A stretch of DNA of 64,000 nt from NCBI GenBank assembly GCA_033344895.1, contig JAWPMN010000001.1, positions 1,922,001 through 1,986,000 on the forward strand, read 5' to 3'. This document shows, in pieces, positions 45,612 to 55,035 of this stretch. The notes below the pieces were generated by a model. The model was not told the DNA's origin. It ran no database searches and saw nothing but the letters and a program-made list of their open reading frames with translations. This DNA comes from Alphaproteobacteria bacterium. Lineage in GTDB: Bacteria; Pseudomonadota; Alphaproteobacteria; UBA8366; Aestuariispiraceae. Both the position numbers and the translations under genes were made by a program. Position 1 is the first letter of the stretch. Each line of letters opens with the position of its first letter.

Positions 45612-47891
45612 ATGAAACATATCGGACGATATTCACCGATCTGGGCGCCGCTGCTGATTCTGGCAGCGGCGCTCTATGTTCGGGCGACCCAGCCGGCCTG
45701 GCTCGAACAGCTTCAGTTCTTCGTATTCGACACAATGCAGCGGGAATATCCGCGCGAGTATGTGCCGGATGCCGACATTCCGGTTCGAATCGTCGATATC
45801 GATGAAGACAGCCTGACGGCGCTGGGGCAATGGCCCTGGTCGCGTATCAAGATCGCGCAGCTCATCGTGAATCTGCGTCAGGCTGGCGCCGCCGTCGTCG
45901 CCTTCGACGTGGTGTTCGCCGAGCCGGATCGGATGTCACCGCCGAATGCCGCCGCGGAATGGTCCGTCCTGGCCGGGGCGGACGATCTGATCGAACAGGT
46001 CCGGCAACTGCCCGACTTCGATGCGGCCTTCGCGCAATACCTCCAGGCTTACAATCCCGTGGTGCTCGGCTTCGTCCTCAGCCAGGACGGCCGACTGCCG
46101 CATGTCCCGAAATTCGGCGGCACCTTCGCCACCAAGGGCCTGAGCGCCGGCGATGTGCGCCGGAAACTGGTACCGGTCTATGACGGTGCCGTCACAAACC
46201 TGCCGATCTTCGAGCAGGCGGCATCGGGCAACGGGACGTTCAGCCTGCGCCTGGAACAGGATGGTCTGGTGCGCCGGGTTCCGGTCGTCTTTCAGCTCGA
46301 CAAGGGCGATGGTCAGGAGACCAATCTCTATCCTTCTCTGGTGGTTGAGGCATTCCGCACGGTGCAGGGCGTGGAGACGATGATTGTCCGGGCGGCCGGA
46401 ACGGAAGGTGTTTCACTACTGGAACAGGGGAATGTCAGGGGTCTGGCCAATATCCAGGTCGGCGCGAAGACCGTGCCGACGGATGCGTTCGGACGCCTGT
46501 GGCTGCATTCCACCGGTCACAAGCCGCAACGGTATCTGTCCGCCAAGGATGTTCTGACCGGGGAATTCGATCCGGCAATGGTGGCGGGTGGCATCGTGTT
46601 CGTCGGCACCAGCGCCGCGGGACTGCTGGATTTGCGGTCGACGGTGATGCAGTCACAGTATCCGGGCGTCGAAATTCATGCCGAGATCGCGGAACAGATC
46701 ATCGCCGACCACTATCTTCAGCGGCCCAGCATTGCGTTTCTCTACGAACTCGCCTTCATCCTGGGCCTCGGTCTTGTCCTGATAGCAGCCATGCCGAAAC
46801 TGGGCGCGACGAAATCCGCCCTTCTGGGCGCAACCTGCGTAGCAGGCGCGTTCTACTTCTCCTGGTTCCGGTTCACGGAGGAACTGCAGCTCTTCGACCC
46901 GGTCTTTCCCAGCCTGTCATCCCTGGCGATCTACCTTACCGGCACCGTCATCCTGTATACTCGTGAGGAAGTGCAGCGGCGCCAGGTGCGCGGCGCCTTC
47001 GCGCAGTATCTTTCCCCGGCGCTGGTGGAACAACTGGCCGAACAACCGGAACGCCTGACCCTGGGGGGCGAGACCCGGACCCTGACCTTCCTGTTCTGCG
47101 ATGTCCGCGGTTTCACGACGATCTCGGAGAGCTTCAAGGGCAATCCGCAGGGGCTGACGATCCTGATCAATCGCTTCCTGACGCCGTTGACGAACTGCAT
47201 TCTGGAGCGGCAGGGGACGATCGACAAATATATGGGCGATTGCATCATGGCGTTCTGGAACGCGCCACTGGATGTTCCGGGGCACCCCCGCATCGCGTGC
47301 GACGCGGCGTTGTCGATGTTCGAGGCGCTTCATGACCTGAACGAGACCCGGCGTCGGGAAGCCGAGGCAGACGGCGTGCCCTTCCTGCCGCTCAATATCG
47401 GGATCGGCCTGAATACCGGCGAATGCGTTGTCGGCAATATGGGATCCGAGCAGCGATTCGACTACTCGGTGCTGGGCGACGCGGTCAACCTGGCGTCGCG
47501 ACTTGAAGGGCAATCGAAAGGCTATGGCGTCGGCATTGTCATCGGGGAGGACACCCAGTCCGAAGCGGCGGCCGATTTCGCGACGCTGGAGCTCGACCGG
47601 ATCGCGGTGAAGGGCAAGGTGGAGGCCGTTACGATCTTTACGTTGCTGGGCCGGAAAGACATGCGGCAGGGTCAGGATTTCGTCGATCACGCCCGGCGGC
47701 ATGAAGAATTGCTGGATGCCTATCGCGGCCAGCACTGGACCAGGGCAACGGATCTGCTGGGCCAGGTCACCGGCGGGCTGGCCGGGGCGATGGACGGCTA
47801 TTATGCCATGCTTGGTGCCCGTATTGCGGAGTACATGGTCGATCCGCCGCCCCGGGACTGGGACGGTGTCTATGTGGCGACCAGCAAGTAG
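45612..47891 (+). CDS. CHASE2-domain class III adenylate/guanylate cyclase
   Basis: A 759-residue membrane cyclase. An N-terminal TM helix precedes a periplasmic CHASE2 domain (about 30-330: RIVDIDEDSLTALGQWPWSR, VVAFDVVFAEPDRMSP). A cluster of TM helices follows (about 370-450), then the cyclase domain with LFCDVRGFTTISESF (metal Asp near 496), LERQGTIDKYMGDCIMAFW (Lys and second Asp) and GLNTGECVVGNMGS. The catalytic residues look intact and the Lys favours ATP. It would make cAMP in response to the periplasmic signal, possibly through the FecR protein upstream. Confidence 0.93.
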   Translation: MKHIGRYSPIWAPLLILAAALYVRATQPAWLEQLQFFVFDTMQREYPREYVPDADIPVRIVDIDEDSLTALGQWPWSRIKIAQLIVNLRQAGAAVVAFDVVFAEPDRMSPPNAAAEWSVLAGADDLIEQVRQLPDFDAAFAQYLQAYNPVVLGFVLSQDGRLPHVPKFGGTFATKGLSAGDVRRKLVPVYDGAVTNLPIFEQAASGNGTFSLRLEQDGLVRRVPVVFQLDKGDGQETNLYPSLVVEAFRTVQGVETMIVRAAGTEGVSLLEQGNVRGLANIQVGAKTVPTDAFGRLWLHSTGHKPQRYLSAKDVLTGEFDPAMVAGGIVFVGTSAAGLLDLRSTVMQSQYPGVEIHAEIAEQIIADHYLQRPSIAFLYELAFILGLGLVLIAAMPKLGATKSALLGATCVAGAFYFSWFRFTEELQLFDPVFPSLSSLAIYLTGTVILYTREEVQRRQVRGAFAQYLSPALVEQLAEQPERLTLGGETRTLTFLFCDVRGFTTISESFKGNPQGLTILINRFLTPLTNCILERQGTIDKYMGDCIMAFWNAPLDVPGHPRIACDAALSMFEALHDLNETRRREAEADGVPFLPLNIGIGLNTGECVVGNMGSEQRFDYSVLGDAVNLASRLEGQSKGYGVGIVIGEDTQSEAAADFATLELDRIAVKGKVEAVTIFTLLGRKDMRQGQDFVDHARRHEELLDAYRGQHWTRATDLLGQVTGGLAGAMDGYYAMLGARIAEYMVDPPPRDWDGVYVATSK

Positions 47892-48060
47892 CTCCGGACC
47901 GAAATCCACCGACGGATACAAAGTGGTGGCGCGATCGGCGTCTGACGCTATGGTTTGATGGAATCGGCGATGTCGACGCTTCCGTAAGGGCGTGAAACAC
48001 TCTAGACTGAGGCGTTAACATTTTCAGACGCACGGATTCCGCGTTCGGGCGTCGCGCGGC

Positions 48061-49881
48061 ATGGGTAATATTCAGGTACCAATGGAGACCGGCCTAGACC
48101 AAGGATCCGAAGCGATCCAGGACAACAGCGACGACCGGCGGTATTCGCCGTTCGGCCGGCGCGCAGGCGAGAAGATGATCCATCGTCTCGTGGAGTTGGG
48201 CATCGCCCTGTCCTCGGAGCGCAACCATGACCGCCTCATGGAGATGATTCTCCTCGAGGCGAAGACCATCTACAACGCCGATGGCGGAACGCTGTATCTG
48301 GTCACGGAGGACGAGACCGGGCTGTCCTTCCAGATTATGCGGAACGATACGCTGAACATCGCCATGGGCGGGACGACCGGGAAGAAGATCCCGTTCCCCC
48401 CGGTGCCGCTGTATCGCGAAGACCAGTCGAAAAACATGAACAATGTCGCCTCGGCGGTCTATCACCAGGCCGAGGCGAGCAATATACCCGACGCCTATGA
48501 GGCGGAGGAGTTCGATTTCTCCGGCACCAAGAAGTTCGACGAGACCACCGGCTACCGCTCCCAATCCTTCCTGACGGTGCCGATGATCAATACCGAACGC
48601 GAGGTTATCGGCGTTCTGCAGTTGATCAATGCGCGGTCTCCGAAGGGCGATACGGTTTCCTTCGACGCGTCGATGCAGCCGATGATCGAGGCCTTGACCA
48701 GCCAGGCGGCGGTCGCGCTCGAGAACCAGTTGCTGATCCAGCAGCAGCGCATGCTGTGGCACTCGCTGATCGAGATGATCGCCGCGTCGATTGACGACAA
48801 GTCGCCCTATACCGGCGGTCACTGCCAGCGCGTGCCGGAGATCACCAAGCTCTTGGCGAAGGCGGCCTGTGAGAGCGAGGAAGGCATCTTCGCCGGTTTC
48901 GACCTGAACGACGACCAGTGGTACGAACTGCATGTGGCGGCGTGGCTGCACGATTGCGGCAAAGTGACGACACCCGAATATGTCGTCGACAAGGCATCGA
49001 AGCTGGAGACGATCTACAACCGGATTCATGAAATCAGAACCCGGTTCGAGGTTCTGCGCCGGGATGCCGAGATCGCCTGCCTGAAGCGAAAGCTGGCGGG
49101 AGAGGACCCGGATACCTGCGACCGGGATTTCGAGTTCGACTGCGCGCGCCTGAACGAGGAATACGCCTTTGTGGCAACCGCCAATGTGGGCGGCGAGTTC
49201 ATGGACGACGAGGATATTGAACGCCTGCACGAGATCGGGGCACAGACCTGGACGCGGCATTTCGACAAGACCCTGGGCCTGAGTCCGCCCGAGGCGATGC
49301 GCGTCGAGAAGAATCCGCCCCCGCCGCCGCCGGCTGTCGAGCCGCTGCTCGGCGATCTGCCGGAACACAAGGTCGGCAATTACAATGCCGGTGAGCTGTA
49401 CAATCTATCGATCCGGCGCGGTACGGTGACCGCGGAGGAACGGGAGAAGATCAACGACCATATCGTCGTGACGATCAAGATGCTGGAACAGCTGCCCTTC
49501 CCGAAGAAGATGAAGCGCGTTCCGGAATATGCCGGCGGCCACCACGAAAAGATGGATGGGACCGGGTATCCGCGCGGCTTGAAGAAGTCCGACATGTCGA
49601 TCCCCGCGCGGATCATGGCGATTGCCGATATCTTCGAAGCGCTGACCGCCGCCGACCGGCCGTACAAGAAAGCGAAGACGATCAGCGAGTCGCTGAAGAT
49701 CATGAAATTCATGTGCCAGGACCAGCATATCGATCCGGATCTGTTCGACCTGTTCCTGCGGACCGGGGTCTGGAAACAATATGCCGAGGAATTCCTGGAC
49801 CCTGCGCAGATCGATCCCGTCAATATCGAGGATTATCTGCCGGCGGAGAACCTGCTGACCGCCCGCAAAGCGGCGGAATAG
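48061..49881 (+). CDS. GAF plus HD-GYP domain phosphodiesterase
   Basis: A 606-residue cytoplasmic protein. A GAF domain (about 45-230: IYNADGGTLYLVTEDE, VPMINTEREVIGVLQLIN) precedes an HD-GYP domain. HD is WLHDCGKVTTPEYVVDK near residue 297, and the GYP part is GGHHEKMDGTGYPRGL near 493. Between them is a roughly 130-residue insertion, so HD and GYP are about 200 residues apart instead of about 60. Function is probably cyclic di-GMP or related dinucleotide hydrolysis. It ends at the strong terminator at 49911. Start ATG 48061 lacks a clear SD; ATG 48082 is an alternative. Confidence 0.88.
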   Translation: MGNIQVPMETGLDQGSEAIQDNSDDRRYSPFGRRAGEKMIHRLVELGIALSSERNHDRLMEMILLEAKTIYNADGGTLYLVTEDETGLSFQIMRNDTLNIAMGGTTGKKIPFPPVPLYREDQSKNMNNVASAVYHQAEASNIPDAYEAEEFDFSGTKKFDETTGYRSQSFLTVPMINTEREVIGVLQLINARSPKGDTVSFDASMQPMIEALTSQAAVALENQLLIQQQRMLWHSLIEMIAASIDDKSPYTGGHCQRVPEITKLLAKAACESEEGIFAGFDLNDDQWYELHVAAWLHDCGKVTTPEYVVDKASKLETIYNRIHEIRTRFEVLRRDAEIACLKRKLAGEDPDTCDRDFEFDCARLNEEYAFVATANVGGEFMDDEDIERLHEIGAQTWTRHFDKTLGLSPPEAMRVEKNPPPPPPAVEPLLGDLPEHKVGNYNAGELYNLSIRRGTVTAEEREKINDHIVVTIKMLEQLPFPKKMKRVPEYAGGHHEKMDGTGYPRGLKKSDMSIPARIMAIADIFEALTAADRPYKKAKTISESLKIMKFMCQDQHIDPDLFDLFLRTGVWKQYAEEFLDPAQIDPVNIEDYLPAENLLTARKAAE

Positions 49882-49910
49882 CCCCCAGTTTGATTCCCAG
49901 AGAATGCAGG

Positions 49911-49938
49911 CCGCGCGGCGAATGTCGCGCGGATTTTT
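49911..49938 (+). terminator. Intrinsic terminator after the GAF-HD-GYP gene
   Basis: A perfect seven-base-pair stem, CCGCGCG at 49911-49917 with CGCGCGG at 49926-49932, an eight-base loop and TTTTT at 49934-49938, 29 bases after the stop codon. Confidence 0.9.
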
Positions 49939-49950
49939 CGCTGCCTCTGG

Positions 49951-51905
49951 TTACCCGCCGACCTTTCCGCCGTTCTGTCGGGTGATCTGAACGACGGACG
50001 GGCGCGGGGGCATGCCGTTCCGGAAATCCGGCCAGCGCGTGGCAGGGTCATCAAAGGTGGAGGCGCGCTCAAAGCCGGGAAAGTGCTTCGTGCCGTCTGA
50101 CGCCGGGTGCTGGACCGCCACGAACAGGGCCTTGCCGTCCGGCGCGAAAGCGGGTCCGCACAGTTCCGCGCCGATCGGCACCCGAAAGAACATGCGTCCG
50201 GTGCCGCGCCGCGGCCCTTCCGTTTCCATCGCCCAGAGGCCATCAGCCGTGCCGGACCTGGCCCAGGCGCTGCCCTGATCGGTGCTGATCCACAGACGGC
50301 CGTCGGGATCGACGGTGCAATTGTCCGGGGAGGCAAACCAGCCATCCTCGCTGGTGGCGGCATTCCACTTTGCGCCAACCTCCGAGTCTGCCGGATTGCC
50401 GCATACGACCAGGAGATCCCAGAAAGCGCGTCCGGACCCATGGTCGGCATCTGCCGGGGTCAGTTCGATGATCTGGCCGAAGGCATTCGCCGCCCGCGGG
50501 TTGGGGCCGTCGACCTGATCCGGTTCGCGCTTGGTATTGTTGGTCAACATCACATAGACCTTGCCGGTCCGCGGGTTGGCCTGCACGTCTTCGGGCCGAT
50601 CCATCCTGGTGGGCCCAGGAGATCCGCCGCCAGCCGGGTGGAAATCAGCACGTCCCCCTGGTCCCGGAAGCCGTTCTCGGCGGTCAGGGGGCCGGTGCCG
50701 TGGACCAGCGGCAACCAGTCCAGCGAGCCGTCTTCGTTGAACCGGGCAACCGACAGGATGCCTTCATCCAGAAGGTCGCGGTTGGCCGCTCGGTTCTCCG
50801 GATCGTAGGGGTGTTTGGTGACGAACCGGTAGAGATAGTCGAACCGCTGGTCGTCCCCCATATAGATGACGACACGCCCGTCGCCGCTGACGATGGTTTC
50901 GGCGCCCTCGTGCTTGAAGCGGCCCAGCGCCGTTCGCTTCACCGGCATCGATGTCGGGTCCATCACATCGACCTCGACCACCCAGCCGAAACGGTTCGCC
51001 TCGTTCGGTTCTTTGGCAATGTCGAAGCGGTCCTCGAACCGGCCCCAGGCATACCACTCCCCCGGCACACCATAGCGTTTCAGGATCGCCGCTTCGGGAT
51101 GGGCGTCGGCTGCATCCTTACCCCAGAAGTAGCCGTTGAAATTCTCCTCGGCCATAAGGTAGGTGCCCCAGGGGGTGATCCCGCCGGCACAGTTGTTGAT
51201 CGTCCCCAGAACCGTCCTGCCGGCCGGATCGGACTTGGTTCTGACACGGTCATGGCCGGCCGCCGGCCCGGACAGCCGCATCGGGGTCTGCGCCGTGATT
51301 CGCCGGTTCAGCCTACCCCCCACATCGACTCGCCACCGGCCGTCGTCCCCGCGTGCAATCTCAACGATGGTGCCGCCATGGGCGGCCATTTCAATGGCGA
51401 CCAGATGGGCGGTCATGTCCGCGAACCCCGCCTTGTCCTGGCGGCTGAGGCCCGGGAACATCAGCTCCTCGTTGGTGTATTCGTGATTGACGCAGAGAAC
51501 CGCGCGATCGGTCGACAAGGGAACGATCCCGATGAAATCGCAATTGTAGCCGAACTGTCGGCGTTGCGCCTCGGTGGTTTGAAAGAGGGGGTCGAAATCC
51601 GGTGAATCCGGGAACAGCGGATCACCCCAGCGCAGCAGGACGTCCGCATCATGGCCCGGTGCGACATGGTGGGTTTCGTCGACGCCGTGCCGTATTTCCT
51701 GGAAATCGAAGGGGGTGCCGAGCGCTGCGTCGGCGGCGGCGTATCGGCCGCCGACGGCAAGTGACGTTCCGGCCATCAGGGCGCCTTTCAGGATGCTCCG
51801 CCGGGAAAGCCGTCGCATGTTGATGGCGTCGAAGGTCTCGTTGCCACTCGGGTTGCTGGGAATGTCGTCGGCGTCTTCCATCGCCTGTTCGCGCGTCCGT
51901 TCCAT
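49951..51905 (-). pseudogene. phoX: PhoX-family alkaline phosphatase, split by a one-base frameshift
   Basis: Two open frames (51905 to 50550, and 50604 to 49951) are the N- and C-terminal parts of one PhoX protein. The first has the Tat motif SRRSILKGALMAG, the N-terminal SNPSGNETFD pattern and PhoX strands (VLCVNHEYTNEELMFPGL, NCAGGITPWGTYLMAEENFN). At GTRLAADLLG the frame breaks; the second resumes TRMDRPEDVQ, which should follow directly. One extra C in the GGGCCC run at 50611-50616 would restore a 651-residue phosphatase. PhoX is a Tat-exported calcium/iron phosphatase that releases phosphate from organic esters. This is either a true pseudogene or a base missing from the assembly. Start could be ATG 51881. 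Confidence 0.85.
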
Positions 51906-52016
51906 CCGGGTTGTTTCCTGCCTGTGAAGATCGGGAACGTGTACTGAATCTCACTACTCTTTGATGGTTGCCACCGCGTGTACCGGCCAGGACAGATCGG
52001 TGACAGACCCCCACAA

Positions 52017-52045
52017 TGATCCACCGTGACCGTCGCCGCGTATCG
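52017..52045 (+). promoter_or_regulatory. Candidate ECF sigma (RpoE/ChrR-type) promoter of the DUF6134-photolyase operon
   Basis: TGATCC at 52017-52022, then 16 bases, then CGTATCG at 52039-52045, 35 bases before the start codon at 52080. TGATCC is the -35 element associated from memory with RpoE-ChrR-type ECF sigma factors; the -10 is not an exact match to a consensus I can quote. The identical arrangement recurs at 62420. The operon content (photolyase, lipid enzymes) fits a photo-oxidative stress regulon. Confidence 0.6.
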
Positions 52046-52079
52046 CACAGTGTACCGATTCACAAATCATGGGTAAGTC

Positions 52080-52745
52080 ATGCCGTCCGCAATTGATCGC
52101 CGCACCATTCTTTTGGGCCTGACCGGATTAGCCCTATCGGGCGGGATCGGTGCCGCTCGGGCCGGTCTGACCACGCCGGATGCCGATCGGACCTTTGCGG
52201 TCTTTCGCAACGGCGACCCGATCGGGCATCACAAGATCGATATCCGGGCTGAGGGCGAAAGGACGGTGGTCGATATCGATATATTGCTGGAAGTCGGAAT
52301 CGGTCCGCTGATCCTTTACCGGTACACTCATCGAAATCGCGAAATCTGGCAGAACGGCGCGTTCCAAAGCTTCGAATCCGAAACAGATGACGACGGTGAC
52401 ACCTACCGGATAAGGGCCGAGCGGGATGGCGACGTGATCCGTGTGAGCCGCAGCCGGGGTGACGATTACGAGACCGGCGACCTTTCCCTCCTGCCCACGA
52501 CCTATTGGAACCCGGAAACGGTCAACCGCCCCCGGATGATCAATACCCAGGACGGCGAGATCGTCGAGGTGCAGATCGATGCTGGTGACTGGCAGGCCGT
52601 GGAAACCGCCGCCGGCCAGGTTGACGCCCGCCGCTTCGATGTCCGGGGCGATATGACCCTCAGTCTCTGGTACGATCGCGCCGGAAACTGGACAAAACTG
52701 TCCTTCCCGCTGAAGGGGGACGAGTTCGAGTATCAGCTGGCCTGA
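52080..52745 (+). CDS. Exported protein of unknown function, DUF6134-like
   Basis: A 221-residue protein with a twin-arginine-like start (DRRTILLGLTGLALSGG) and a probable cleavage near AARA. The mature part is a beta-rich lipocalin-like pattern (FAVFRNGDPIGHHKIDIR, REIWQNGAFQSFESETDDDG, MTLSLWYDRAGNWTKLSF) resembling the DUF6134 family by memory. It is the first gene of the plus-strand stress operon, followed one base later by the photolyase. Possibly a lipid-handling periplasmic protein; that is a guess. Confidence 0.7.
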   Translation: MPSAIDRRTILLGLTGLALSGGIGAARAGLTTPDADRTFAVFRNGDPIGHHKIDIRAEGERTVVDIDILLEVGIGPLILYRYTHRNREIWQNGAFQSFESETDDDGDTYRIRAERDGDVIRVSRSRGDDYETGDLSLLPTTYWNPETVNRPRMINTQDGEIVEVQIDAGDWQAVETAAGQVDARRFDVRGDMTLSLWYDRAGNWTKLSFPLKGDEFEYQLA

Positions 52746-52746
52746 C

Positions 52747-54282
52747 ATGTCGACTGCGCGCGGGACGTTGCGTCTGGTTCTCGGCGATCAGCTGTCGCCG
52801 GGTCTGTCGGCTCTGGAAGATATCGATGTCGAAAACGATGTCGTGCTGATGGCCGAGGTAGCGGAAGAGGCGACCTATGTGCGGCACCATCCCAAGAAGA
52901 TCGTCTTTCTGTTCTCCGCAATGCGTCATTTCGCCGAAACGCTACGCGAGCGCGGTGTTCGCGTATGGTACGTGCAGCTCGGTGACCCGGATAACAGCGG
53001 CAGCATTCCAGGCGAGCTCAGGCGCGCCGTCGCGGCCCTGGACGTTCAACGCGTGGTTACCACCGAGTGCGGGGAGTGGCGCCTGCAGCAGGCGATCGCG
53101 GATTGGTCTGGACCGGTATTGCTTGAAACGCGTGAGGACACGCGATTCATCGCCAGCCGCCGCGACTTTGCGCAATGGGCCGAAGGACGCAAGCAGCTTC
53201 GCATGGAGTATTTCTATCGCGAAATGCGCAAGCGGACCGGGCTTCTAATGCAGGATGACGGATCGCCGGCAGGCGGTCAGTGGAACTTCGACAAGGACAA
53301 CCGTCAGCCGCCGGATGACGGCCTTTTCCGACCCCCGGCCGTTCCTGAAATCGCGCCGGACGAGATTACGAAATCGGTAATCGACGTGGTCCGCGACCGC
53401 TTCCCGGATCACTATGGATCCCTGGACCCCTTCACGATCGGAACGTCCGCCGGGGATGCGGAGCGATGCGCCGACTTCTTCATTCGGGAGCGGCTGGCCC
53501 TGTTCGGCGACTATCAGGACGCCATGCTGACCGGCGAGCCGCAGATGTATCATTCCCTGCTGTCGCAATATCTGAATGCCGGATTGCTGGATCCGCTGGA
53601 CCTGTGCCGACGGGCGGAGAAGGCATGGCAGGACGGCGCAGCACCGTTGAATGCCGTCGAAGGGTTCATTCGCCAGATCCTGGGATGGCGGGAGTTTGTT
53701 CGGGGTCTCTACTGGCTGAAAATGCCGGATTATGCAGAGAGCAACTTCCTCAATGCAAAGCGGCCGCTGCCGGAGTTCTTCTGGACCGCCGAAACCGAGA
53801 TGAACTGCCTGCATCAGTGCATCGGACAGACCCTGGGTGACGCATACGCGCATCACATACAGCGTCTTATGGTGATCGGAAACTTCGCGCTGCTGGCGGG
53901 GCTGACGCCAAAGGCCGTATGCGAATGGTATCTATGCGTCTATATCGATGCGTACGAATGGGTGGAACTGCCGAATACCCATGGCATGGCCCTGTTCGCG
54001 GATGGCGGGCAGATGGGGTCGAAACCCTACGCCGCCAGCGGCAAATATATCGACCGGATGTCGGACTACTGCGCAGCATGCCGGTTCGACCCGAAGAAGC
54101 CTGCCGGAAAGGACGCGTGTCCCTTCAACTACCTGTACTGGGACTTCATGGAGCGTCACGCCGATACCCTGTCCGGCAACCCGCGCATGGCAATGATGTA
54201 CAAATCCCTGTCCCGTATGGCCGATGACAAGCGCGCGGCCATCGCGGACTCGGCAGCCCGATTCTTGAAGGAACTGAAATGA
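52747..54282 (+). CDS. Iron-sulfur bacterial cryptochrome/photolyase (FeS-BCP, PhrB/CryB-like)
   Basis: A 511-residue member of the FeS-BCP photolyase clade, which repairs (6-4) photoproducts with light. It opens LRLVLGDQLSPGLSALEDID. The four cluster cysteines are at residues 354, 442, 445 and 458, and the spacing 88-3-13 equals that of Agrobacterium PhrB (350, 438, 441, 454, from memory). CAACRFDPKKPAGKDAC holds the last three. FAD contacts lie in the C-terminal helical half (ILGWREFVRGLYWLKMPDY). It is coupled by ATGA to the SDR gene. A photoreceptor role, as for CryB, is an alternative. Confidence 0.93.
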   Translation: MSTARGTLRLVLGDQLSPGLSALEDIDVENDVVLMAEVAEEATYVRHHPKKIVFLFSAMRHFAETLRERGVRVWYVQLGDPDNSGSIPGELRRAVAALDVQRVVTTECGEWRLQQAIADWSGPVLLETREDTRFIASRRDFAQWAEGRKQLRMEYFYREMRKRTGLLMQDDGSPAGGQWNFDKDNRQPPDDGLFRPPAVPEIAPDEITKSVIDVVRDRFPDHYGSLDPFTIGTSAGDAERCADFFIRERLALFGDYQDAMLTGEPQMYHSLLSQYLNAGLLDPLDLCRRAEKAWQDGAAPLNAVEGFIRQILGWREFVRGLYWLKMPDYAESNFLNAKRPLPEFFWTAETEMNCLHQCIGQTLGDAYAHHIQRLMVIGNFALLAGLTPKAVCEWYLCVYIDAYEWVELPNTHGMALFADGGQMGSKPYAASGKYIDRMSDYCAACRFDPKKPAGKDACPFNYLYWDFMERHADTLSGNPRMAMMYKSLSRMADDKRAAIADSAARFLKELK

Positions 54283-55034
54283 GCGATAGCGAAAGACGTG
54301 TCATCTGGATCACCGGCGCGAGCATGGGGATCGGGGCGGCCGTGGCCCGGCGCGCGGCGCGCGAGGGCTGGATCGTGGCCATCAGCGCGCGGTCTCGCGA
54401 CAAGCTTTCGGAACTGGAGGCGGAACACGACGCGATCCATGCCTATCCGCTGGACGTGCTGGATCGTGACGAGAATGCCTCCGTGCTGGACCGGATCGAG
54501 AAGGATCTGGGGCCGGTGGACACGGTCGTCCTGAATGCGGGGACCCATGCCGAGATGGCGGCGGACGAGTTCGACTCCGCGGCTGCGGCCCGGGTCTTCG
54601 ATTTGAATCTCACCGGTTTGGCGAACGGGATAGAACCGGTCCTGAAGCGGTTTCTGGGCCGTGGGCACGGGCGCCTCGCCCTGACGGCAAGCGTTGCCGG
54701 TTATCGCGGCCTGCCGCGTGCTGCGGCCTACTGCGCCAGCAAGGCGGGGGTCATTGCGATGGCCGAATCCCTTGCGGCCGAGATCGGCCATCGCGGGGTT
54801 CGTGTCCAGGTCATCTGCCCCGGTTTCGTGCGCACGCCGTTGACCGACAAGAACGATTTCCCGATGCCGTACCTGATGGAGCCTGACGACGCGGCCGAAC
54901 GGGTCATCCAGGGCCTGAAGAGCGATCGGTTCGAGATTGCCTTCCCGCGTCGCTTCGTATGGCAGCTCAAACTCTTGCGGCTGCTGCCTGCCGGCCTCTA
55001 TTTTCGACTGATCCGGAAAGCGACAGGCCACTGA
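54279..55034 (+). CDS. Short-chain dehydrogenase/reductase
   Basis: A 251-residue SDR. It has the NAD(P) motif TGASMGIGAAVARRA, NAG in VVLNAGTHAEM, the catalytic Ser in LTASVAGYRGLP, and the Y-x3-K pair in AAYCASKAGVIAM. The C-terminus (FEIAFPRRFVWQLKLLRLLP) is basic and hydrophobic and may touch the membrane. The start overlaps the photolyase stop as ATGA. An SDR is a regular member of photo-oxidative stress clusters in other proteobacteria; the substrate may be a lipid or pigment oxidation product. Confidence 0.88.
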   Translation: MSDSERRVIWITGASMGIGAAVARRAAREGWIVAISARSRDKLSELEAEHDAIHAYPLDVLDRDENASVLDRIEKDLGPVDTVVLNAGTHAEMAADEFDSAAAARVFDLNLTGLANGIEPVLKRFLGRGHGRLALTASVAGYRGLPRAAAYCASKAGVIAMAESLAAEIGHRGVRVQVICPGFVRTPLTDKNDFPMPYLMEPDDAAERVIQGLKSDRFEIAFPRRFVWQLKLLRLLPAGLYFRLIRKATGH

Positions 55035-55035
55035 C

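Noticed and set aside
49951-50604. A separate 217-residue gene downstream of phoX
   Set aside because: Its sequence is the C-terminal third of PhoX continuing one frame over; it lacks its own signal peptide and N-terminus, so it is treated as part of the frameshifted phoX.
51906-52016. A GGAAC near 51930 as an EcfG (general stress) promoter
   Set aside because: No CGTT follows at 16-17 bases, and the TGATCC element nearer the gene explains the region better.
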